Assembly (NCBI RefSeq): GCF_001680005.1
Contig: NC_033560.1
Coordinates: forward strand, 1-64,000
Direction of reading: 5' to 3'
Source: Plasmodium coatneyi
Taxonomy: Eukaryota; Apicomplexa; Aconoidasida; Haemosporida; Plasmodiidae
Length of the DNA: 64,000 nucleotides
In this document: positions 9,569-20,300 of the stretch, in pieces
Layout of the letters: every line of letters starts with the position of its first letter
How positions within the stretch are numbered: the stretch's first letter is position 1
Program-made: the position numbers and the translations under genes
The notes under the pieces: generated by a model
The model's input: only the letters and a program-made list of their open reading frames with translations
Databases searched by the model: none
What the model was told of the DNA's origin: nothing

Positions 9569-11030
9569 TTAATTCTGCATACGTCCATAACTTATATTTC
9601 TTGAGTTCTGTTGCCCTTGATGTTGCCTCTGTTGTGGTTGTTGTTTATTGTTTACTCTTCTTCTGTTGGATGTTGACCTATCATTATATAGGGTAGAAGT
9701 ATCTGTGGAATCTGCTATTGTAGAAGCTACTGTTGAGACGTTCGTTGCGGAGTCGTATGTTGAGGTGCCTTCTGTGAATGTGTTGTCAAAGTGGTGACGC
9801 CCAGTGGTTGATTTTCCCTTCCTTCTGTTTCTTCTATTGCCACTGCTATTGTTCCCAAAGAAGTTTTGTATGCCGGAAGGTAAAAGATTATACTACGATA
9901 AGAAAGAGGGACGAAGTATGTACTTATATATATAAGTGCATATATATACATATAGCTCTATGATAATTGTTGTAGTTATTACTTACCTTATATAAAAAAA
10001 AGGCAGTCATTGGTAGTCCCATTACACCGAATATGGAAGAGACGATCGTTGCAGTGGTGTTCGCTTTAGATGCAAAGTTCAGTTCTAATTGAACATTCCT
10101 ATGGACGGTAACACTCGTTGAATTTACAGGTATTGTTTCTGTTTTGCGACTTGTTAAAGTGAGTGGATTTTGATCATTGTTGCTGCTCAAATAAAATGTG
10201 TTTTTGAACCATGAACAATATGAACTCCCTTTCTCCTTCCCTTTGCCTTGACAATCAGTAAGTACATCACCAAATGCTGTAACAGCTGATTGTAGATGGT
10301 TGTAATATGTTTCATCACAGGAGTTGTGATGAGATGCTAGAAGGTCCTTTATATGTTTATAATTGTAGGAGAAGTCCCAAACTGTTTTTCTATTATCAAA
10401 AATGTTTTTATCAATGTCAGTATTTACATTTGGGCACTTATTACTAATACTTATTTTGTCTAACTGTTCGTAGACATCATTCATGCATTTGAGGAATTCG
10501 TCAGATTGGTTAGTGGCACTGCATAGCTCCTTCCCTATCCAAAAATAGAGGAAGTTGCAACGATGCTCCTTATTGGATAAATTTCCTACTTCCATTTTAG
10601 GTGTTTGACACCAGTTTTTTACAGCTGATTCCTCATAGCCAGCTACGTGTCCATATGAGGTCAATTTTCCCTTCAGCGTACCTATTACTCCTGCGGCCCC
10701 GCTCTTATCATCACAGGAACCTTCAGCGTCATCGAACTTCTTGTAAACATTTGTATAGGAAGGTACGTTCATCCACTCTGTCCCCTACAAACATAGTAAG
10801 CAAAATGTATGTACACACATATATGTATGTACATTCCCATGTATATATATATATATTTTTTACACCTCCTTCTCTTTAATACATTATATGTACAATATAT
10901 GTACATTATAGTATTTCATTCAGGATTTTATGTATATATGAACAGTTCGTACAAAACAAACAAACAAACCCCCCAAAAAAAAAAAAAAAAATATAACCTT
11001 TAGGTATGGTTGCCCTTCTTCTCCTGGCAT
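9569..11030 (-). CDS. KIR-4, PIR/KIR variant antigen
   Basis: Exons: 10998-11030 (MPGEEGQPYLK, donor GTTATA), 9987-10784 (266 codons, acceptor TTTGTAG, donor GTAAGT) and 9569-9892. About 384 residues. Exon 2 starts GTEWMNVPSYTNVYKKFDDA and has the family block CNFLYFWIGKELC. It ends in the membrane segment TIVSSIFGVMGLPMTAFFLY. Exon 3 begins YNLLPSGIQNFFGNNSSG, is basic, then Ser/Thr-rich, then Gln-rich. It ends NISYGRMQN, so the YxxM motif lies two residues from the terminus. KIR-10 is the nearest paralogue (matching exon 1 type, HLELNFASKAN before the membrane segment). Confidence 0.9.
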
Positions 11031-12141
11031 TTTACATTCATTTATTATATAATTTTACTGTATACAATTATTTCGTAATATTATATTATTAACCACCTCC
11101 ATTGAATTATTATTTATCTTTACTTCATTCATTACCTATAATAAAGAATTGCAAAAAAAAAAAAAAAATTTTTTTGTATAAAAATTCTTTTTGTACAAAC
11201 TTTTCAGGGTGAATACAACGTACAAAAACTTATTACGTACTTATTTTTTCCTTAGTAAATATTTTTTACCCCACCTTTTTTTTAGGGGTGACGTTAACGA
11301 TAGCATATTACATACGTCTATTGAACTGTAATATATATATAGTTAAGGTAGAAATAAGAGCAAAGGTGCTACAGTAATGAAATGAAATAGAACATAAGGG
11401 AATGAATGATTTAAAGTACTCGTATGTTTCCTTCCTTCCTTTATTTATTTATTTATGATCATTATTATTTTATTATTAGGTTGTGCGCGACCGTCTTCCC
11501 CTCCCCTATCCTACCCCCCTCCTTGAGTATTATTATTTATATCACGTTCCTGCTATTCCATTCATATAAGAGTGTAATATATATATATATATATTTTTTT
11601 TTTTTCCATATGGAAACTTCAGTATGCATTATTGGAACGTGCTTTACTATTATTCATTAAAATTATTAATATTCCTTAATGTACATATTCTGTGGTTTAT
11701 ATATATATGGGGGGAATATGTTCATATTTATTATGTATACTATTTTTGAGCCCCCCATCCGAGGTTCTACAGCTTCTTCCTCTCTTTCTTTCCCTTATTG
11801 AATACTTATTATATTTCATACATTAGAACATCCTTCCTTTTTTTTTTTTTTTTTATTTTTTGGCTTGTTATATATTCATTTTATATGAATGGTTCCTTCT
11901 ATTTTTTCTTCCTTCCTTTCTTTGGAAGGGTAAAATTTTTCCTTTTCAGCAGTGCGATCTTTTTCTACCATTTTATACATGTAGAAATGAAAAGTATGTT
12001 GAAAATTGTGCAAGCCATATAGTACAGTTTATTAGTGGAGTCAAACTGCGCAGTTTACACTTAGTAGAGGGAGTGTTTGTTGTCACACTTAGTGGAGGGA
12101 GTGTTTGTTACACACTTAGTGGAGGATGGGAAGAGAGGGAA
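11031..12141. other. Intergenic: KIR-4 upstream and KIR-5 downstream
   Basis: No gene seen. From 11750 (CATCCGAGGTTCTACA) to about 12130 the sequence matches DNA downstream of KIR-15 (54815-55080) and, from 11940, downstream of KIR-11 (39190-39320). The last part (12036-12130) is a short CACTTAGTG array. Confidence 0.6.
12036..12130. repeat. CACTTAGTG array downstream of KIR-5
   Basis: Four units related to CACTTAGTGGAGGGAGTGTT, directly before the KIR-5 stop codon (that is, in its 3' flank), preceded by TGTGCAAGCCATATAGTACA, a word also found downstream of KIR-11. Confidence 0.8.
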
Positions 12142-13647
12142 TTATATGCGATGATAAGCTACATTCCTCTTCTGTCGTGCATTATCATTTCCTGCTCTTC
12201 TGGGTAGTGGTCTCCTATTGTATATGATAGATTCCTCTTCTGTCATGGAATCTGCTATAGTTGAACTATCTGTCGTGTATTCGGTGGAATAATCAGTGAA
12301 ATTTTTCATTTCCGTGTCCAAGTTCCGTCCGATGGATCTTCTTCTTTTCCTATTATTAATTCCGAAGATGTTGTTCCTTATCCAGGAAGGTAAGGAAGTG
12401 TACTAAGAAAAAAAAAATAAAAGTAAAGGAAGTGGAAAGGGTGATATAGACATGCATTATATATATATAGCATATATATATATATGTGTGTATATACGCT
12501 ACAATGGTGGGTATATATATTATGGGCCTATATAAATGGTAGTTGTCCATTACAACTATAGTTGTACTTTGTACCTTATATAAAAAAAAGGCAGCTGCTG
12601 GTAATCCTAGTATAGACAATGTGGAAGAGACAATAGGAGCGGTAACATGGTTCCCTGCGGCGGGTGTAGAACCAGCTATTCCCGCTGCACTATGTGCTAC
12701 AGGTTCCTCCACTTGTGGTTTAGATCGTACTTCTTTACATGTTAGTATGTCCAGCTTCTCTGTGCTACAGTATTCTCCAGCTGCTCCGTCCGTGCTCGCT
12801 GCCGCTGCTGCTTGAAGCGGGCCACAATAGGAACCACTCTTCTTTGGCCCCCTTTCCCCGCAATCTGCGACTACTGCTTCGCATGCTTTAGTAATGGCCT
12901 CTAGATGTTTGTGATAGGTTGAATCACAAGTCTTTGTACCACCATCACTAACAACAACAACACCACTAACACCATTCCCTAACTGTGATTGTAAAGTTTC
13001 ATAGTCCTGTTTGTAGTCGAAATGTATTTTTACTTGGGGGAAAATTTCTTCGTTAATATTTTCGTTTATATTTTTACAAGCCCCTTGAACAGAAACATTT
13101 TCTAATTCTTCGTAGATCTTTTTCAAGGTGTCGAAAGGGGATGCAACATGCAATTGATTAGATAGTAGATCCCCTAACCAGTAATAAAAAAATTGACACC
13201 ATGTTCCATAGGGTTTCTTGCCATCCATGGTGGATGCATCACAGTAGGCACCTATTATCTTCTTTGCATAATCTTCAGCATCCCCACGGTTTTCCAATAT
13301 ACCACGGTCTTCCAATATACTTTTTACTTCAGTCTCCTTATCTTCCAACCAAGGACAGGATGTGCTACCATGACTCCCCCCTCCTGCGTTAAATTGACCA
13401 TATGTTTGTTTTGAGAGTAACCTACTTAAATCTCCTCCCTGCAAATATATAATTAGTGGAATACATGAATATTTGTGCTTCCGTGTACGTCCCCTTTCTT
13501 ACTATATGTAGTAGATGGAGTATTACACATGAATAAATATATACATATATGTGTATGTATGTGTATCCACACTAATTTGAATAAAGGAAGAAGAAGTAGT
13601 AGTTAGTTAACCGTTAGTGTTCCTGTTCCTTTTGTCGGTTCGGGCAT
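12142..13647 (-). CDS. KIR-5, PIR/KIR variant antigen
   Basis: Exons: 13612-13647 (MPEPTKGTGTLT, donor GTTAAC), 12575-13438 (288 codons, acceptor TTGCAG, donor GTACAA) and 12142-12402. About 386 residues. Exon 2 starts GGDLSRLLSKQTYGQFNAGG. It carries an internal short duplication, SILEDRGILENRGDAED, and a VVVVSDGG insertion near GNGVSG relative to KIR-11. It ends in TAPIVSSTLSILGLPAAAFF then LYK. The tail begins YTSLPSWIRNNIFGIN, is Arg-rich (RKRRRS), then Ser/Thr-rich, and ends NVAYHRI, a terminal YxxI. Longer open frame 5' of the acceptor is intronic. Confidence 0.9.
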
Positions 13648-14836
13648 TGTTTATACACATTTTTCTATATATAATGAATCAATTTGCGCTGAAACCTATT
13701 TCCTATATATTTGTACAGAATAAATGGCTGCGGAATTTCACACATTCTAAGGTTATCAGACGCAAGCACCATGTTGAATTCGTCGTTCCTCTCAATAATT
13801 ACACATTACTCAATTTTTTAAACAGCCGTAACACATGACCTACATACACATTAAAATTATTACGTGTACATATATATAATTAATACAGGAGCAGGAATAA
13901 ATAGATTGGTATATCAAAATTTAAAGGGAAAGGCCCTACACTTTCCATATATATATATGTGTGCGTGTGCCGCATTATCCCATATACCTATTATATTATG
14001 AAATTACCATTGACTGTTCAAGGCGTCATATTATTATTATTATTTGTTTACATACGCACTTCTATTAGTACGTATTTACATAGAAGAGCGTAATTTCTTC
14101 GTTCTGAACAGGAGAAAATTTTAGCATTTATTATTATTCATTCCATGTTTTCTTATTATCAAAAACATTTTTAGAAGGCATAAATATTGTATACAGTTTA
14201 TATATGTAAAGTGTATTTCTCCTTTTCCCCTCTCCTGCCCGAATGAGCACATTAAAAATCGGCTCATTCATGTATATGGAATATGTGTACATATATTATG
14301 TATATACCATTTTGAGCTAGCTCCATTCGCTCCCTTCTTAGGTACAAATTATATTATATTTTGCATATTAGCGTATTAACATATTAACGTATTTTCCTTA
14401 TATTCTTTTTGCAGTTTAAAAAATAAAGGGTTCCGAACTGATCATGAATCATTCCCTTCCTTCCCCGAATTTATACATATGTACTATTGCACATTATACT
14501 GTTACCTTTTTTCTTCTCTTTTTTTTTTTTTTATAATATTTTTTCTCACACGAAAATCTATATACACGCACATATGTATGTACGAAGAAAAAAAAGAAGA
14601 ACATTATTCAAGGAAAGAATACTATGGGAGACTCCCCCGCACGCCCCTTTCAAGGGGGCGGGGAGGGGGAGTTGTACGCCCTCACTATATGTGTGGGTAA
14701 ACATCCCTCATATGAGGGGGCACCCTATATATGTGGAAGGGGAAAGCACCCCATCAACACAGCTTATCCATATATTTTTTTTACAGTTGCTGCAGTTCCT
14801 ACCCACATATGTGTCCACTTTCCTTCCTTAGACCCA

Positions 14837-14861
14837 TTCCTATTGTAGCGCATAATAGGAA
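14837..14861. other. Hairpin with covarying stem, copy 1
   Basis: TTCCTATT / loop GTAGCGCAT / AATAGGAA. A second copy at 63565-63589 has TTCCTACT / GTAGCACGT / AGTAGGAA: one stem pair changed on both sides, so pairing is kept. Both copies are followed by GTTCTAC. Function unknown. Confidence 0.6.
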
Positions 14862-15179
14862 AGTTCTACTTTTCTGTTAGTTTGTGCCAAATTGTGCGCT
14901 CTCTCTATATATATATATATATGTATATATACGAATTCTACCATCCAGGAGTAATTCATTCTCTTCTATTAGGGATTTAATAACTCCTTAATATGGTAAA
15001 AAATTGAGTTCAAGATGTTCCCCATGGGGGCAACTAAATTCGCGTATATTGCGGTCTATACGATAAGTCACTATGGTCCCATTAAGGGGGGTAGGGGGGG
15101 AAGTGTACACATAGGTAAGTAAGAACAGCAGGAGCACAAACGTGTAGGTAGGAACAACACCACATATATATGTAGAAGG

Positions 15180-15455
15180 TTGTAGGGGAAACATCCCCCA
15201 TCCTTTCCTCCTTTTAGCAGGTGGTAGTAGTGGAAACCTTCCCTTCTCCCCCTTTTAGGACGTGGTTGTAGTGGTAACCCATAGTCCCCTGTCCCCCTTT
15301 TTGGGGGTGGTAGTGAGAATATCATTCCCCCCTCCCATTTTTGGAGGTCGTAGTGAAAACCACTTCCCTTTTTTCCGAGGTGCTTGCAGTGGTGGGGAAC
15401 ATCATCCCCTCCCCCCTTCCTTTTTGAGTGGTGTGTGGAAACCCCCATTTTTAGG
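15180..15455. repeat. About 50-bp degenerate repeat, orientation 1
   Basis: About five units of roughly 45-55 bp with the pattern CCCCCTTTTnGG...GTGGTnGTAGTGGnAA. The same family appears in inverted orientation at 42690-42930, upstream of SICAvar-2. Confidence 0.65.
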
Positions 15456-16530
15456 AAGGTTGTGTTAGGGGTGGTAGATAGGTGGAAGGGAAGGTTGTTG
15501 GTTGGAAGGAAGGTTGTTAGGAGTAGTTGGTGGATTGGTAGGTGAGTTTTTAGGGTGGTGGTAGGTGGTTGGTGGAACGGAAGGTGTGTTAGGGGTGGAA
15601 GGAAGATTGTTAGGGGTGGTGGAAGGAAGGTTGTTATGTGGTGGTTGGGCGGAAGTAAGGTTATTAGGGGTGGCTGGTGGAAGGGAATGTTGTTAGGGTG
15701 GTACGGTGGAAGGAAGATTATTATGGGTGTTAAGATGTTTCCTATGGGTGGTAGGTCGAACATAGGTTGTTAGGGTGGTGGTAGGTGGAACATAGGTTGT
15801 TAGGGTGGTGGTAGGTGGAACATAGGTTGTTAGGGTGGTGGTAGGTGGAACATAGGTTGTTAGGGTGGTGGTAGGTGGAAGGAAAGTTGTTAGGTGCTAG
15901 GTGGGTTGTTAGATGGAAGGAAGGTTGTTAGGGTGGTAGTTGGGCGGAAGTAAGGTTGTTAGTGTGGTGGTAGGTGGGTCGAAGGAAGGTTGTGTTAGGG
16001 GTGGTAGGGTGAAAGGAAGGTGGTGTTAGGGGTGGAAGGAAGATTGTTAGGGGTGGTGGAAGGAAGGTTGTTATGTGGTGGTTGGTGGAAGGGAAGGTTA
16101 TTAGGGGTGGTAGTTGGAAGGTTGTTACGGGTGTTGGTGGTAGGTGCGTTGTTAGGTGATACGGTGGTAGGGGTGGAAGGAAGGAAGGACACTTTCTTTA
16201 GGAAGAAAGAAAAAAAAAAAAAATATAAAAAAAAAAGGAAGGGATGGAGAGAGGGAGGGAGGGGTAAAGTGCGCATAGGGGTGCACTCAGGGGGTGTTCG
16301 CTGGTTGGAAGGTGATAGATGCAAGTGTTAGAAATGTTAGGGTCGAAGTAAGGGTGTTACGGGTGGCAGATGTAGGGAAGATTCTTAGGGTGGGGGAAAG
16401 TTGGTCGGGGTGGAAGGTGATAAGTGTGCAGAAGGGTGCACTCAGAGGTGGTAGGTGTAAGGAATGCTTGAAGGAAGGCTGTTAGGGGTGGCAGATGGAA
16501 GGTAGGTTGTGTAAGGTGTGGTAGGGAGGA
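15455..16530. repeat. G-rich GTTAGGG/GGTAGGTGGAAGG repeat zone upstream of SICAvar-1
   Basis: Over 1 kb of degenerate G-rich units (GTTAGGGTGGTGGTAGGTGG, GGAAGGAAGGTTG). It includes four near-exact copies of a 30-bp unit at about 15752-15880 (CATAGGTTGTTAGGGTGGTG plus GTAGGTGGAA). Strong G/C strand asymmetry, G on the SICAvar coding strand. Such G-rich repeats are characteristic of SICAvar 5' and intron DNA. Confidence 0.85.
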
Positions 16531-16604
16531 AGGTCACTTCCTCTAGGGAGGAAAAAAAAATAAAAAAAAAAAAAAAAAAAGGGGGGGAAGTGGTGTTATG
16601 GTAG

Positions 16605-16860
16605 TGTGCAGGGGGGTGCAGTTTTTAGGGTTAGAAGAAAGGTTCTTAGGTTGGAGGTAAATAAGTGTGCTTAGTGTAAGTGCGTAGGAAGGTGCACATA
16701 GGGTGTTAGGGTGGTAGGGGAAGGTTGCTCATTTTATTTTTACAGAAGAAAAAAAAAAGAAAGGCATATTGAATAGAAGAAAAAAGAAAAAAAAAAAAAA
16801 AAAAAAAGGAAGTATACTTAGGGAAGTGTGCAGGATGGTGCACATGGGTGTGGTAGGTAG
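16605..16860 (+). promoter_or_regulatory. Conserved SICAvar upstream block, copy 1
   Basis: Closely matches 43612-43840 upstream of SICAvar-2: GTGCAGTTTTTAGGG, AGGTTCTTAGGTTGGAGG, AAGGTTGCTCATTTTA, a poly-A tract, then AAGTATACTTAGGGAA. It lies about 0.53-0.79 kb before exon 1. It is the best candidate for SICAvar promoter or 5' UTR in the window. Confidence 0.6.
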
Positions 16861-17391
16861 GTGGATGGGAGATTCGTAGGGGTATTAGAATAAAAGGTTA
16901 GTGGTGTCAGGTGTAAGGATATTAGAATGAAGGTGTGTTAGGGGTGGAAGGGAGGTTCCTAGGGGTATTAGAATGAAGAGTTAGGGGTGTGACGTGTAGG
17001 GTGTAAGGTTATTAGAATAAAAGGGCTAGGGGTGTGAGGGGTAGGTGTAGGGGTGCTAGAATAAAGATTTAGGTGTTGTAAAATGAAAGGTTGAAGGTGT
17101 TGGAACATGGTCGTTTTCTACGTTAAGGAACAGCAATATAGCCTGCTATTTTATTGTTTAGGGGTTTGTGGACCCGACGGGTGTATTAAAAAAAAAGAAA
17201 AAAAAAAAAAAAAAAAGGGGGAAAAATTAGGAAAATAAAGGTAGAAGGAAGGAGAGGAAGATTCTTAGGGTAAAAGAAGAAAGGAGGGGCGCAAAATTAA
17301 AAGTGCACTATTTCGTCATTATAGGAATACTCTATAATAATATTCATACGGAAAATATATACGTATTTTATGAGCTTAATGTAAATTCAAC

Positions 17392-20300
17392 ATGCCAAAG
17401 CTACTAGGAGACCTATTAGTAAAATGGGTGAAGGAGAGGAAAATTGAGGGGGAAGCCGATTTCAAGGTATGAAGGAATAAAAGGAAGGAAAGAAGGAAGG
17501 AAAAGAAAAGATTGTGTGTGGGAATACATGTATTTGTGTACTATTTGTTTTATAGGAAGTTCTCTATATATGCAGGGTATACACACATTGTTGGGAATAC
17601 ACACATTGTTGGGAATACACACATTGTTGGGAATACACACATTGTTGGGAATACACACATTGTTGGGAATACACACACACACTTTTCCTTTCTTTCCTTA
17701 ATTCTGCAGAAGGAAATATGGAAAGATTTATATGATATATTTAAGGACATGATAGAAAGCATAGAAGACAACACTCAAATGGATACTGATCTCTGTGGTA
17801 TGAAGGACGACAATGATAATTATATATTGAAGGATAGTAAAGAGAAGGAGTTGTGCAAAATGTTAGTAAGAATATCTTTATGGACAGATGGATTGCAGCT
17901 GAAGTGGAAGGGGGAAAGTGGTGTACGGTGGCAATGGAAAAAAAAGGAGTGGAGCGCAGATGTAAGTGAAGAGGAGAAAGAATTACAGGCGTACCTTCGT
18001 TGTCTTATAGGTAAAGTAACTATGGTAAAAATGTTACTTCCACATTGTGCCTCAGACAACGTAGCACCACATGTTGAGGGAGCTGCAGAAGGTATGAGGA
18101 CCTTGTACAAAATACAGAATACGGACAGAATATGTAAAGAAGTAGATATTAGCAGTGTAAAAATGGGTGAAATATTAATATGGGAAGAATTAGGTAAATG
18201 GATAAATGAATATAAAACAGATGGGGATGCGAGTAAGGGACTAAGGAAAGTGGAGCCAAGGAATAGTGCACTACACAACATAAAGAAGGCAGGTACAGAT
18301 TGTCCAGACAATAAAGGGAAGAGAGGGAAAAATGGTGGATCGAAAACCTTAGAATTATTAGGAATACATGGTGAGGATGAACAAGGACAAGATATAAGGG
18401 ATGACACTGTAACTTTGCCAAAGAGCGCTCTGGGGGATGTATTGAAAAAAGTGCAGGATGAGCAAATCAGGGATGATGATGAGCTGAGGAAGGAGGTGAA
18501 GACTAAAATAGTGGAAGCTGAGAAGAAGGCAGCAAGTCAACCAGGAAGTAAGGCAGGTAACTAATATTATAAAAAGTATTATTAAATATATTATTAAAAG
18601 TATTCCTTAACAAAAAAAAAAGAAGAAAGAAGAAAGAAAAAAGTAAAAGGAAGGAAGGCTCTATGGAGGAGGGAAGAAAGGGTCTAAGGAGGAAGGAAGC
18701 ATTATCTAAGGAAGGAATGTTCTAAGGAGGGCGAAGGAAAAGGGGAAGGAAGTGAAGGAAGGCATCTAAGGATGCAAGGAAAGAAAGGTTCTAAGGAGGG
18801 CGAAGTAAAAGGGGAAGGAAGGAAAGGAAGGGATCTAAGGATGGAAGGAAAGAAATGGTCTAAGGATGATGGGTTTAAGTAAAGGAAGGGAGGGGAAGGA
18901 AGAACGAAGAAGTGGAGGAAGGAAGGGAAGGAAGAAATAAAGAAGAAAGGAAAGAAGGAAAAAAAGAAAAAGAAGGATAGCTTTAGGTTTAAGGTTAAGG
19001 GAAGGTGGGTCCAGGGTTCAGGGTTAAGGGAAGGCAGATCCCGGGTTCAGAAAAAGCGGATTCCGGCCTAAGGTAATGTTGGGTTCCGGGTTAACAGTAA
19101 AGGTGGGATCTAGGTTAAGGGAAAGGTGGGTTCCGGGTTAGGGTTAAGGTGGGTACCGGGTTAAGGTTAAGGTGGGTACCGGGTTAAGGTTAAGGTGGGT
19201 TCCGGATTAATGGTAAGGTCGGTACCGGATTAAGGATAAAGTGGAAAATAGGTGTGTTATGTGGAGAATAAGTGGAAAATGGGAGAATAAGGCTTCGGGT
19301 TCAGGTTTCAGGGTTTAGGTTTTGGGGTATACAAGTAGGGTTCAGGGTGTAGGAGTGAAGATTTATGTTGTAGGAGTAGGGTTTAGAATTTTAGGATTTA
19401 GGATTCATGGTATGAGGTAGGGTTGAGGTTTAGGGATCATAGTTTAGGGTGTAGGAGTGGGGTTGTTTTAGGTTTTAAGTTTCAGGGTATAGGAAGTCGG
19501 ATTTCGGGTTTAAATTTAGAGTTTAGTGTATAGAAATTGGGATTTCGGCTTTAGGGTTCAAGGTTTAGGGTTTAGGAATTCGGATTTCGCTTTAATGTTT
19601 GCTGGTTCAGGGTGTATGATGCAGATTTATGTTTTAGAGTTCAGGGTTTATGGTATGAAGCATGTGGATTTGGGTTTTAGGGTTCTGGGTTTAGGGAGTG
19701 GTGTTTTAAAGAGTGAAGGGTTTGTTTAGTTATGGGAAGAATTCCTCGCGGGAACACCAACCTGCGAATAATTAAAAGAGGCTCCTGCCTGTAGGGAAAA
19801 TCTGCTGGAATTGCGGAAGACAGGACAAGAGGGGCAATCCGGACAGGGAGAGAAGGAAACCGGACAAAGGGGAAGGAAATTGGACAAAGGGGAAGGAAAC
19901 TGGACAAGGGGCAACCGGACAAGGGGGAAAAGAACTAGACAACCGGGGTCCAACGGAACAAAGGGGAAAGGAAACCGGGGCAGGGACAGACAGGACAAGG
20001 AGAAAGTAAACTGTCCAACCGGACAAGGGGGAGCGTCTACGAGCACCCGGAGGATGCATCCAAAAAAAAAAGAAATAAAAAGAAAGAAGGCAGGAAAAAA
20101 AAAAAAAAAGATGAAAGTGAAAGAGAAGAGAAGAAGAGGAAGAATAAAAGAGAATGATGAAGGAGAGAATAAGGAAAGGAGGAAAAAGAAAAGAAAGAAA
20201 ATAAAGAAGTAAAGAAGGAAAGAAGGAAGGAAGGGGGAACGAGGAAGGAATGAAAAGGAAAGAAGGAATAAGAAGGAAGGAAAGAAAATGAAGGAATAAG

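Larger units (their letters stand above)
13648..17391. other. Divergent region between KIR-5 and SICAvar-1
   Basis: No gene supported despite several open frames, which are products of low-complexity repeats. From left: AT-rich KIR-5 upstream DNA with a related promoter word near 13862; GC-richer patch with short palindromes (14630-14760, including CCCTCATATGAGGG at 14703-14716); covarying hairpin (14837-14861); about 50-bp degenerate repeats (15180-15455); G-rich GTTAGGG/GGTGG repeats (15455-16530); the block conserved with SICAvar-2 (16605-16860); and polypurine tracts up to exon 1 at 17392. Confidence 0.65.

Noticed and set aside
15071..15763. A 230-codon Pro/Leu/Thr-rich minus-strand open frame and similar frames at 15995-16324
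   Set aside because: Products of the degenerate G-rich repeat read antisense. No family signature, no cysteine pattern and no plausible splice partners.
17416..17774. Repetitive proteins from the 18-bp array
   Set aside because: An 18-bp period gives an open frame in every phase. The region is intron 1 of SICAvar-1.
18149..18540. Minus-strand open frames inside SICAvar-1 exon 2
   Set aside because: Shadows of a strongly supported plus-strand exon with correct splice phases.
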